From Rhizobium sp. ZPR4 (lineage in GTDB: Bacteria; Pseudomonadota; Alphaproteobacteria; Rhizobiales; Rhizobiaceae): a stretch of 64,000 nucleotides of DNA. Positions 57,086 to 64,000 of this stretch are shown in pieces. A model generated the notes under the pieces. That model saw only the letters and a program-made list of their open reading frames with translations, made no database searches and was not told the origin of the DNA. The stretch's first letter is position 1. Every line of letters begins with the position of its first letter. The position numbers were made by a program, and so were the translations under genes. The stretch spans positions 2,884,501 to 2,948,500 of the forward strand of contig NZ_CP157967.1 in assembly GCF_040215725.1 (NCBI RefSeq). Reading direction: 5' to 3'.

Positions 57086-57976
57086 ATTCTTGCTCTCTTC
57101 CGCGAGCAATCTCGCTTCGTGCAACAAGGCAGAGACGAGTGGCGTAAAGGGTTCGCGGTGGGTGGCGACCAGGCCAACGAGATGTTCGGCATCAGGTTCC
57201 GTGATGGGAATCTTGCGAATATCGGCCGGAAAACCGAAAGAATCGGCGATATTCTTCGGCATAATGCTCGCCCAGCGCCCGGTCTGCACATGCGAAAACA
57301 GCACGATCATCGAATTGGATTCGAGCGTCGGCTTGGCTGCGACGCCCGCCTCTTTGAGATGCCGATTGATAATGCGGCGGTTTTGCATGTCGGCAGTCAA
57401 TAGACAAAGCCGAAGATCGCCGACCTCTTTCCAGGTGACAGTCTTGCGCTCGGAAAACGGGCTGCCGGCCGCCGTAATGAGATGATAGCGTTCTGCATAG
57501 AGTGGCACGCTGGTAACCCGGCCAAGCGGCTCGTTTTCCAAATAGGTAATGCCGGCATCAATCTCGAGATTTTCCAGCAGGCTCAAAACCTGCAGCGAAT
57601 TGCGCGATAAAATGGAGAAAGTGACGTCCGGATGCCTCTCCTGAAAAGGCGTGGTGATTTTCTGCACCATCGCAAGCGCCGTTGGAATGGCCGCAATGCG
57701 GATATGGCCGGCAAGACCCTTGCGCGCCGCGCGCATCTCCTCGCGCATGGTGCGGCTGTCGCCGACAATGCGGCGCGCCCATTCCAAGACGCGCTGCCCC
57801 TCGGGCGTCAATCCCTGAAAGCGCGAACCACGGCTGACAAGCATCACGCCGAGCTGGTCCTCCAGCTGGCGGATGGCCGCAGACAAGGTCGGCTGCGTCA
57901 CACCGCATTCTTCCGCTGCGCGGCCAAAATGCTTCTGATTCGCCAGCGCTATGAAGAATTCCAGCTTCTCGATCAT
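57080..57976 (-). CDS. fdsR: LysR family regulator of formate dehydrogenase
   Basis: A 298-residue LysR protein. The N-terminal helix-turn-helix is AEECGVTQPTLSAAIRQLEDQLG; the effector domain begins near GHIRIAAIPTAL. Immediately upstream of and codirectional with fdsGBA. FdsR in related bacteria activates formate dehydrogenase in response to formate, and this position supports the same role. ATG 57976 is taken over 57991 by length. Its own promoter would lie before 57991. Confidence 0.82.
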   Translation of the reverse strand: MIEKLEFFIALANQKHFGRAAEECGVTQPTLSAAIRQLEDQLGVMLVSRGSRFQGLTPEGQRVLEWARRIVGDSRTMREEMRAARKGLAGHIRIAAIPTALAMVQKITTPFQERHPDVTFSILSRNSLQVLSLLENLEIDAGITYLENEPLGRVTSVPLYAERYHLITAAGSPFSERKTVTWKEVGDLRLCLLTADMQNRRIINRHLKEAGVAAKPTLESNSMIVLFSHVQTGRWASIMPKNIADSFGFPADIRKIPITEPDAEHLVGLVATHREPFTPLVSALLHEARLLAEESKNR

Positions 57977-58046
57977 CCCACTCTCCCGCAACGAAAGAGT
58001 TAGACCGGCCGCATGGCGAGCGCAACATGCAAGGCGGCTTCAGGCA

Positions 58047-58385
58047 TCAGCGATCGGTCTGACAGAAGGCTTTCTGCAGCGAATCGACGACGGCGCAGAT
58101 TTCCGACCGTGCGACGGCGTAATGGATGAGCCGCCCTTCGCGGCGCGTATCGACCAGCTTGTCCAGGCGAAGGCGCGCCAGATGCTGCGACACAACGGCC
58201 TGCGGCAGATCGAGAAGAGCCTCGAGCTCCATCACCGTTTTTTCGCGCTTGGCAAGCGTGAAGAGAATTGCCAAGCGGGTCTCATGCGATAGTGCTTTCA
58301 GCAGGGCGCTCGCCTTTCGCGCCCTATCAGTCATTTCCTCGACATCGCGTTCCGCTTCACCGCCCTGCGGTAGAGACGACGACAT
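58047..58385 (-). CDS. ArsR family regulator
   Basis: A 112-residue winged-helix regulator. The recognition region reads ELEALLDLPQAVVSQHLARLRLDKLVDTRREGRLIHYAV. It lacks the ELCVCDL arsenic site; cysteines are at 97 and 108 only, both near the C-terminus. A persulfide or thiol sensor, a metal-free repressor, or a regulator of an unlinked gene are all possible. No arsenic or sulfur gene is adjacent. Confidence 0.87.
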   Translation of the reverse strand: MSSSLPQGGEAERDVEEMTDRARKASALLKALSHETRLAILFTLAKREKTVMELEALLDLPQAVVSQHLARLRLDKLVDTRREGRLIHYAVARSEICAVVDSLQKAFCQTDR

Positions 58386-58423
58386 GGCACAGCCTCTAGT
58401 AAGAAATCCCCGGAGGTATGCTT

Positions 58424-58433
58424 ATAATATTAT
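58424..58433. promoter_or_regulatory. ATAATATTAT palindrome upstream of the ArsR gene
   Basis: A perfect 10-bp A/T palindrome about 40 bases before the ArsR start. It may form an autoregulatory site, overlapping a TATAAT-like -10 on the plus strand. Weak evidence by itself. Confidence 0.35.
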
Positions 58434-58487
58434 CAAATCACAAGCTGATTCAAAAAAGACATGAAAAACCAAAAAAGGTCCGTTTTA

Positions 58488-59258
58488 TCAGCAGATAAGC
58501 TGACCACCATTGATCTCGACCACTTGCCCCGTGATGTAACCGGAAAGCAGGGGCGCCGCGAGGAAAAGGTAGGCGGGCGCGCAATCCTCCGATGTGCCCA
58601 GGCGCTGAAGCGGAATCGATTTGCGCGTCTGCTCCAGCTTCTCCCTGGAGGAATAACGCTCATGAAAGTCGGTCGCTATCGTGCCGGGCGAGACACAGTT
58701 CACCCGGATGCCATCAGGCGCCAGCTCGCGCGCCAATGCTTTCGAATAGGTCGTGACGAACGCTTTCGAGGCCGAGTAGATCGCAGATCCAGGACTGCCG
58801 CCGGTGAGCGCGGAAATCGAAACCGTATTGACGATCGCAGCCTGCCCGGCAGCCCGCAACAGCGGCAACAGCCCTCTCGTCACTTCCATGACGGAAGTCT
58901 GATTGAGATGAACGATCTGCTCGTATTGTTCGTCCGTCAGCTCGCCGGCCGGAAATCGCCCGACCATGGTGCCTGCATTGTTGACCAGCACGTCGACGCG
59001 GTCGAAACGCTCGCCGGCAGCGCTGACGAAATCGCGCGTGCCATTGCCGGCGGCGAAATCGCCGGCAATGAGAAAGGCGCGGCGATCGGCCTCTGCCTCC
59101 ATCAGAAAGTCGGGCAATTGGCGCCCGGCGTCACGGCCGACATGGACAAGCACATGGGCGCCGCAATCGAGAAACTGCCGCGCCACCTCCAGCCCGATGC
59201 CTCGGCCGGCGCCGGTGACCACGACGTTGCGATTTTCGAATAGCTTCGGATGAAACAC
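58488..59258 (-). CDS. short-chain dehydrogenase/reductase
   Basis: A 256-residue classical SDR. TGAGRGIG is the cofactor loop (15-22), NNAG at about 92-95, the catalytic Ser is in VSISALTGG, and YSASK carries the Tyr/Lys pair. The C-terminal CVSPGTIATDF and EINGGQLIC close the Rossmann fold. Gly-rich signature with Arg suggests NADP, though this is a weak clue. Substrate unknown. Divergent from glpR; the position next to glp genes suggests polyol or sugar alcohol metabolism, as inference only. Confidence 0.87.
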   Translation of the reverse strand: MFHPKLFENRNVVVTGAGRGIGLEVARQFLDCGAHVLVHVGRDAGRQLPDFLMEAEADRRAFLIAGDFAAGNGTRDFVSAAGERFDRVDVLVNNAGTMVGRFPAGELTDEQYEQIVHLNQTSVMEVTRGLLPLLRAAGQAAIVNTVSISALTGGSPGSAIYSASKAFVTTYSKALARELAPDGIRVNCVSPGTIATDFHERYSSREKLEQTRKSIPLQRLGTSEDCAPAYLFLAAPLLSGYITGQVVEINGGQLIC

Positions 59259-59355
59259 GATAACCTCCCCAATCGCACTATTCGCGCGCCGGTAATTGCG
59301 GAATTTTCACTTTATCATATGATGACGAAAAAACGAAAGAAAGGGAGCGAAAGCC

Positions 59356-60129
59356 ATGTTCCTGTCCGGGCGACAGACTGAGATACTCGACATCGCCAAG
59401 GCGGAAGGGCGAGTGCTGGTCGAGGAGCTGGCGCTGCGCTTTTCGGTCACGCCGCAAACCATCCGCAAGGACCTCAACGATCTCTGCGATGGGCGCGTGC
59501 TCTCACGCGTGCATGGCGGCGCGATTTTTCCCGGCGGAACCGAGAACGTGAAATATGAGGCGAGACGATCCATCGCCGCGCCCGAAAAACATGCGATCGG
59601 CCGCGCTGCGGCAAGCCTGATCCCCAACAACAGCTCGCTTTTCATCAATATCGGCACGACGACGGAAGCCGTCGGCGAAGCACTCCTTGGCCATCACGAG
59701 CTGATGGTCATTACCAATAATATCAACGTTGCCAACAAGTTACGTATTTTCCCATCCATCGAGGTCGTGATTTCCGGCGGTGTCGTGCGCGGCTCGGATG
59801 GCGGTATCGTCGGCGAGGCTGCCGTCGATTTCATCAAGCAGTTCAAGGTCGATTATGCCGTCATCGGCGCCTCCGCGATCGATCCCGATGGTGCGCTTCT
59901 GGATTTCGACTTTCGCGAAGTGAAAGTCGCGCAGGCCATCATCGCCAATGCCCGGCATGTCATCCTCGTCGCCGACAGCACCAAGTTCGAACGAACCGCC
60001 CCGGTTCGCATCGGCCATCTGTCGCAGGTTCATACGTTCGTAACAGACGAATGTAGTATCGAATCCGTGCGCTCCATCGCCGCGGAACATGACGTGCATC
60101 TCGTGGAAACCTCTCGCAGATCGGCCTGA
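59356..60129 (+). CDS. glpR: DeoR-family glycerol 3-phosphate regulator
   Basis: A 257-residue DeoR-type repressor. The helix-turn-helix covers residues 6-57 (RQTEILDIAKAEGRVLVEEL and QTIRKDLNDLC), and the sugar-phosphate domain reads NIGTTTEAVGEAL and VISGGVVRG. Next to glpD and so probably GlpR. An ATCATATGAT palindrome (59314-59323) and two ACGAAA motifs (59325, 59333) lie before its start, consistent with autoregulation. ATG 59356 follows GGGAGCGA. Confidence 0.87.
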   Translation: MFLSGRQTEILDIAKAEGRVLVEELALRFSVTPQTIRKDLNDLCDGRVLSRVHGGAIFPGGTENVKYEARRSIAAPEKHAIGRAAASLIPNNSSLFINIGTTTEAVGEALLGHHELMVITNNINVANKLRIFPSIEVVISGGVVRGSDGGIVGEAAVDFIKQFKVDYAVIGASAIDPDGALLDFDFREVKVAQAIIANARHVILVADSTKFERTAPVRIGHLSQVHTFVTDECSIESVRSIAAEHDVHLVETSRRSA

Positions 60130-60153
60130 TCGGCGCACTTTCTGTCAAGAAAC

Positions 60154-60188
60154 GTTCGTTTGACATTCGTATCTGTTTCGCTTTAGAT
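60154..60188 (+). promoter_or_regulatory. glpD promoter with three phased TTCG repeats
   Basis: TTGACA (60160-60165), a 17-base spacer and TTAGAT (60183-60188) form a sigma-70 promoter. TTCGT occurs at 60155 and 60166 and TTCGC at 60177, exactly eleven bases apart, overlapping the -35 and the spacer. This fits a DeoR/GlpR-type direct-repeat operator that would block RNA polymerase. Confidence 0.65.
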
Positions 60189-60242
60189 GGATTAGTTTCG
60201 ATTTCCATCTTCAGGGGATGGCTGACCTTTGCGGAGGGGCGG

Positions 60243-61754
60243 GTGAGCGAGCAGGTCTACGACATTTTCGTTATCGGCGGCGGTATCAATGGCTGCGGCA
60301 TCGCCCGCGACGCCATCGGACGCGGCTACAAGGTCGCGCTTGCCGAGATGAACGACTTCGCCTCGGGCACGTCATCCGGCGCCACCAAGCTCATCCATGG
60401 CGGACTGCGCTACCTCGAACACTATGAATTCCGTCTCGTGCGCGAATCGCTGATGGAGCGCGAAGTGCTCTGGGCGATGGCACCGCACATCATCTGGCCG
60501 ATGCGCTTCGTGCTCCCCTATCACAAGGGCGGCATCCGGCCGGCCTGGCTGATCCGCCTTGGCCTTTTCCTCTACGATCACCTCGGCGGCCGAAAGCTCT
60601 TGCCGCCGACGGCGACGCTGGACATGAAGAAGGATCCTGCGGGCAAGCCGCTGAAGGCCCTCTTCACCAAGGCTTTCGAATACTCCGACGGCTGGGTCGA
60701 CGATGCCCGTATGGTGGTGCTGAACGCCCGCGACGCAGCCGATCGCGGCGCGACGATCATGCCGCGGACGAAGGTGGTCTCGGCGCGCCGCGAAGGCGCG
60801 GTCTGGGTGATCGAAACGGAAAATACGATCAGCGGCGAGAAGCGCGAGTTTCGCTCGCGCATGCTGGTCAATGCCGCAGGCCCCTGGGTCGATCATGTCC
60901 TCTCCGATGCCTTCGGCAAGAACCAGGTCCACAATGTCCGCCTCGTTCAGGGCAGCCACATCATCGTGCGCAAGAAGTTCGATGGTCCCCGCGCCTACTT
61001 CTTCCAGAACCCGGACAACCGCATCATCTTCGCCATTCCCTACGAGCAGGATTTCACCCTGATCGGCACCACGGATCGCGACTACAAGGACGATCCGAAG
61101 GATGTGAAGATTACCGAGGACGAAACCACCTATCTCTGCAACGCTGCCAGCGAATATTTCAAGGAGCCGGTACGACCCGAAGATATCGTCTGGACCTATT
61201 CGGCCGTTCGCCCGCTCTATGATGATGGCGCCTCCAAGGCACAGGAAGCGACACGCGACTACGTTCTCAAGGTCGAGGGCGAAGAGGGCCAGGCACCGTT
61301 GCTGAATGTCTTTGGCGGCAAACTCACCACCTATCGTCGCCTGGGCGAGCATGCGCTGGAGAAGATCGGCGAGGCGATCGGCCTCAAGGGCACGCCCTGG
61401 ACCGCCGGGAGCTCGCTGCCGGGTGGCGACTTTCCCGTTCGCGGCTACGATGCCGAAGTCTCCAAGCTGAAATCACGCTATCCCTTCCTCGCCGATCAGC
61501 ACGCCCGCCGCCTCATTCGCCGCTATGGGACGCGCGCCACGATGATCCTTGGCAACGCAAAGACGATCGCCGATCTCGGCCGCTGTTTTGGAAGCGATCT
61601 CTACGAGGCGGAAGTGCGGTATCTGGTCGAGCAGGAATGGGCCTATAGCGCCGCCGACATTCTCTGGCGCCGCTCCAAGAAGGGCCTCTATCTCTCGAAG
61701 GATGAAGCCGCAGCGCTCGAAAGCTACATGGCCGACAGCCACGTCCACGCCTGA
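60243..61754 (+). CDS. glpD: aerobic glycerol-3-phosphate dehydrogenase
   Basis: A 503-residue FAD enzyme that oxidises glycerol 3-phosphate to dihydroxyacetone phosphate, feeding electrons to quinone. The dinucleotide loop is IGGGINGCGIARDA (residues 10-23), followed by FASGTSSGATKLIHGGLRYLE, a GlpD hallmark, and FGGKLTTYRRLGEHAL in the later part. The start is GTG 60243 behind GGAGGGG. Expressed from the promoter at 60154-60188 under GlpR. The usual glycerol facilitator and kinase genes are not in this window. Confidence 0.95.
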   Translation: MSEQVYDIFVIGGGINGCGIARDAIGRGYKVALAEMNDFASGTSSGATKLIHGGLRYLEHYEFRLVRESLMEREVLWAMAPHIIWPMRFVLPYHKGGIRPAWLIRLGLFLYDHLGGRKLLPPTATLDMKKDPAGKPLKALFTKAFEYSDGWVDDARMVVLNARDAADRGATIMPRTKVVSARREGAVWVIETENTISGEKREFRSRMLVNAAGPWVDHVLSDAFGKNQVHNVRLVQGSHIIVRKKFDGPRAYFFQNPDNRIIFAIPYEQDFTLIGTTDRDYKDDPKDVKITEDETTYLCNAASEYFKEPVRPEDIVWTYSAVRPLYDDGASKAQEATRDYVLKVEGEEGQAPLLNVFGGKLTTYRRLGEHALEKIGEAIGLKGTPWTAGSSLPGGDFPVRGYDAEVSKLKSRYPFLADQHARRLIRRYGTRATMILGNAKTIADLGRCFGSDLYEAEVRYLVEQEWAYSAADILWRRSKKGLYLSKDEAAALESYMADSHVHA

Positions 61755-61763
61755 GCGTTCAAT

Positions 61764-62228
61764 TCACTCTCCGGGATCAAGCAATCGCGGCCCAGCCCCT
61801 TCTTCGGAAAGCGTATCCCAGGGATTGCGCAAGGGACAGCTGTCGAGCGAAAGACAGCCACAGCCGATGCAGCTGTCCAGCTGATTGCGAAGTCCCTGCA
61901 AGCGTTTGATGCGGTCGTCGAGATCGTCCTTCCACTGCTCCGAAAGCGCCTTCCAATCCGACGCCGTCGGCGTGCGCCCCTGTGGCAATGATTGAAGAGC
62001 CGCCTGAATCTCTGCAAGCGGGATGCCGACCCTTTGCGCTACCTTGATGACAGCAACCCGCCGTAACACTTCGCGGGGGTAACGCCGCTGGTTGCCGCGG
62101 CTGCGATGGCTCTCGATCAGGCCTTTCGCCTCATAGAAATGCAGTGCGGATACCGCCACTCCGCTACGTGCCGCGACCTCGCCGACCGTCAGCAGCTTCG
62201 AAAATTGAGCAGGATCGATTTTTCCCAT
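61764..62228 (-). CDS. soxR: redox-sensing activator SoxR
   Basis: A 154-residue MerR-family regulator. The N-terminal winged helix ([25 protein letters not shown]) precedes a coiled-coil dimer helix and a [2Fe-2S] site with Cys120, Cys123, Cys125 and Cys131 ([12 protein letters not shown]), the E. coli SoxR layout shifted by one. All four ligands are present. It senses redox-cycling drugs and activates genes from long-spacer promoters. It is divergent from an FMN reductase gene whose promoter carries a SoxR box. Confidence 0.95.
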   Translation of the reverse strand: MGKIDPAQFSKLLTVGEVAARSGVAVSALHFYEAKGLIESHRSRGNQRRYPREVLRRVAVIKVAQRVGIPLAEIQAALQSLPQGRTPTASDWKALSEQWKDDLDDRIKRLQGLRNQLDSCIGCGCLSLDSCPLRNPWDTLSEEGAGPRLLDPGE

Positions 62229-62237
62229 AATTCGCTA

Positions 62238-62268
62238 TTGACCTTAACTTTACTTGAGGTTTTATAAC
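62238..62268 (+). promoter_or_regulatory. SoxR-type promoter of the FMN reductase gene
   Basis: TTGACC (62238-62243) and TATAAC (62263-62268) are 19 bases apart, the long spacer used by MerR-family activators. A SoxR-box-like CCTTAACTTTACTTGAGG (62242-62259) fills the spacer and resembles the E. coli soxS box CCTCAAGTTAACTTGAGG at 15 of 18 positions. Confidence 0.8.
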
Positions 62269-62302
62269 CCTGGCTCCGAACCGCGTAAAGCAGGAGCATG
62301 AC

Positions 62303-62878
62303 ATGACAGAAAGAACCCGGCTGGCGATCATCTACGGCAGTACGCGCCCGGGCCGGCTGTGCGACCGGGTGGTCAACTGGGTTGCCCGCGAATTGGCGCA
62401 CTATCCGCTTGTAGACATCGACCTGATCGACCCCCTCGAATTCGACCTGCCTTTTGCGCACAACCGCGAGCATCCCGGCGTCGCGGCTCTCTCTGAGCGG
62501 CTTTCGGATGCCGATGCCTTCATCGTGGTCACGCCGGAATACAATCACAGCTTCACCGCCTCGCTGAAATTCGTGCTCGATCTCGTCTACGAACCCTGGC
62601 ATGGCAAACCTGTCGCCTTCGTCTCCTATGGCGGCATCTCCGGCGGCCTGCGCGCCGTGGAACAGTTGCGGCTCGTCTTTGCCGAACTGCATACGGTCAC
62701 CGTGCGCGATACGGTCAGCTTCGCCAATCCGTGGGGCAGATTTGCCGAGGATGGTACGCTGGAAAACCCGCTCGATGCGCGAAAATCACTTGTTCTCATG
62801 ATCGCGCGGCTGAACTGGTGGAGCAACGCCTTGAAACCGGCACGCACGACGCGCCCCTATCGCTCCGCAGCCGCCTGA
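62303..62878 (+). CDS. NADPH-dependent FMN reductase
   Basis: A 191-residue flavodoxin-fold reductase. The FMN phosphate loop is YGSTRPGRLCDRV, the isoalloxazine segment is TPEYNHSFTASLKFVLD, and SYGGISGGLRAVEQLR follows. Such proteins reduce FMN, quinones or azo compounds with NADPH. It is the evident SoxR target, so a protective quinone or flavin reductase role is inferred. ATG 62303 starts 34 bases after the -10. Confidence 0.88.
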   Translation: MTERTRLAIIYGSTRPGRLCDRVVNWVARELAHYPLVDIDLIDPLEFDLPFAHNREHPGVAALSERLSDADAFIVVTPEYNHSFTASLKFVLDLVYEPWHGKPVAFVSYGGISGGLRAVEQLRLVFAELHTVTVRDTVSFANPWGRFAEDGTLENPLDARKSLVLMIARLNWWSNALKPARTTRPYRSAAA

Positions 62879-62900
62879 TCCCTCTCCCAGACATAGGAAT

Positions 62901-62969
62901 CCGATCTCTCGTTTCTGGCAGGTGCGGGAGATCGGTTCGATGCCCGGATCCGGCACCACGGGTCCGGGC
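62901..62969. terminator. two tandem stem-loops after the FMN reductase gene
   Basis: CCGATCTC (62901-62908) pairs with GAGATCGG (62928-62935), and GCCCGGATCC (62942-62951) pairs with GGGTCCGGGC (62960-62969) with one G-U pair. No U-tail follows. They lie between the FMN reductase and acyltransferase genes, both on the plus strand. Confidence 0.5.
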
Positions 62970-63050
62970 GTCCTGCCTTCAAGGATCACGCTTGCCGAAA
63001 CGGTCGCGATGACCTAACGCAATAGGAGGAGATCTCGGGCGGATACGGGA

Positions 63051-64000
63051 ATGGAGAACGGGAAGCGGCTGGGAGGAGCGGATTTCATGCGCGCCGTCGC
63101 ATGTCTGATGGTGCTTGTTCACCATCTCGTGCTCCGAATGAATTTTTACAAGATCCCTCCGGATCTGGATATGACCTTCATAATCGCGCGCTTCGGCAAC
63201 CACGGTGTCTCGGTCTTCTTCGTCCTCAGCGGCTTTCTTCTGGCCCGTCCCTTCTGGCAGGCGCTGGATAAGGCCCAACCTTTGCCTTCACTAAAGATTT
63301 ACGCCATGCGCCGCGCGGCGCGTATCCTGCCGGGCTTCTGGTTTGCCCTGACGGTCGGCTTCCTGATCAGCTTCACGATCTACGGCTTTCCGTTGGATGC
63401 GGAACTGATCGGCCGCTATATGGCCGGTTTCTTCCTGATGAGCCAATGGCATTGGCGCACCTTTTTCCCGGTGCAGGGCGATGGGCCTCTATGGTCGATC
63501 CCCTTCGAGACGACCTGCTATGTCCTCTTGCCGGTCGGTTTCCTGCTGCTGTTTCATCCGAAATTGAGATCGCGCTCCATGCTCGTCAGCCGCCTGCTCT
63601 GGATCGGCATCATCGCGATATCATTGGTCGGCCATTGGCTTGTCGTCACCTATCTCCCGACCGACAGCGTCGGGCGGGGATGGCAATATGGCTTCCAGGG
63701 TGGCGCCAAGGAATGGATGCCGCGCTACAACCCCATCGGCTTCTTTGCGATATTCGCGATCGGCGCGCTCGCCGCGGGCATCCAGACCGCCCTCCCGGCC
63801 CGCCGCTCGGTAATCTATGACACCATCGGCGTGCTCGCGATCGTCATGGGTGCGTGGCAGCTGCCGCAGTCGATCGGCGGCGCGGCGGAGGGCTATGCCT
63901 GGCTCGGCATTCCCTATCAATTCCCGTTGCTTCCGCTAGCGGTCGCGATCGCGCTTTGCACGCTTCCGCAATCGCTACTGCTGGCAAAATTGCTCGACAA
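63051..64000 (+). CDS. acyltransferase family 3 (OafA/NolX-type) membrane protein, 3' end cut by window
   Basis: The frame is open from ATG 63051 to the window end, about 316 codons. It has the acyltransferase 3 opening FMRAVACLMVLVHHL with the catalytic histidine, FGNHGVSVFFVLSGFLLARPF, and many hydrophobic helices. The family O-acetylates or acylates polysaccharides and lipid-linked sugars at the cytoplasmic membrane. In rhizobia such proteins modify surface polysaccharides and Nod factors, but no link to either is visible here. AGGAGGA lies about 20 bases upstream. Confidence 0.88.
   Translation, partial: MENGKRLGGADFMRAVACLMVLVHHLVLRMNFYKIPPDLDMTFIIARFGNHGVSVFFVLSGFLLARPFWQALDKAQPLPSLKIYAMRRAARILPGFWFALTVGFLISFTIYGFPLDAELIGRYMAGFFLMSQWHWRTFFPVQGDGPLWSIPFETTCYVLLPVGFLLLFHPKLRSRSMLVSRLLWIGIIAISLVGHWLVVTYLPTDSVGRGWQYGFQGGAKEWMPRYNPIGFFAIFAIGALAAGIQTALPARRSVIYDTIGVLAIVMGAWQLPQSIGGAAEGYAWLGIPYQFPLLPLAVAIALCTLPQSLLLAKLLD

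Overview
The window is chromosomal DNA of a rhizobial alphaproteobacterium, most likely Rhizobium or a close relative. The evidence is high-GC coding sequence, the aerobic cobaltochelatase pair CobS/CobT, a C4-pathway hemA (5-aminolevulinate synthase), gene strings such as aroB-aroK-xerD-accA, and short palindromic intergenic repeats of the kind common in rhizobia. No species can be named from the sequence alone. About 60 protein genes are supported, with one tRNA, several terminators and operators, and at least two families of small repeats. I see no prophage, insertion sequence, transposase or CRISPR array. Most of the window is core metabolism; the less ordinary parts are the cox-like cluster, the formate dehydrogenase operon, the Ivy/GNAT pocket beside a tRNA, and the repeats.

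Layout. 1-4,000: end of a DUF2125 gene, then hisC-tyrC-GNAT (aromatic amino acid and histidine synthesis) and a methyltransferase, all on the minus strand. 4,000-10,500: gloB-cupin, an esterase, a DMT exporter, a DUF3108 protein, rpmB with a clear promoter, a queuosine-precursor transporter and a hydrolase. 10,500-15,600: a phytase-like lipoprotein, cobT, cobS and a J-domain protein. 15,650-25,700: bolA, a CBS-domain membrane protein, aroB, aroK, a 55-residue membrane protein overlapping xerD, accA, an L,D-transpeptidase lipoprotein, a TusA-like protein, a His-rich CobW GTPase and a D,D-carboxypeptidase. 25,900-33,200: an M20 hydrolase, tRNA-Arg(CCT), GNAT and Ivy genes, a BON protein, dxr, a PLP dehydratase, a LysE exporter behind a 30-bp palindrome, and hemA with a strong terminator.

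33,400-44,200: a three-subunit molybdenum hydroxylase of the form II CoxL type (S-L-M order), a glycine-zipper lipoprotein, then tamA-tamB. 44,400-48,800: an Lrp-type regulator divergent from arginase, an orphan cheW, and a soluble double-PAS chemoreceptor. 48,900-58,000: an OFA-family transporter, then the NAD-dependent formate dehydrogenase operon fdsG-B-A-fdhD-fdsD read leftward from its LysR regulator, with a 192-bp near-perfect inverted repeat between fdsA and fdhD. 58,000-64,000: an ArsR regulator, an SDR enzyme, glpR-glpD with phased operator repeats over the glpD promoter, soxR divergent from an FMN reductase with a SoxR box in a 19-bp-spacer promoter, and the beginning of an acyltransferase cut by the window end.

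The window contains no obvious wholly new multi-gene system. The best leads are regulatory and structural: the SoxR and GlpR target promoters, the unexplained palindrome before lysE, the large inverted repeat inside the fds operon, a repeat copy that supplies the stop codon of a carboxypeptidase gene, and a form II cox cluster of unknown substrate.
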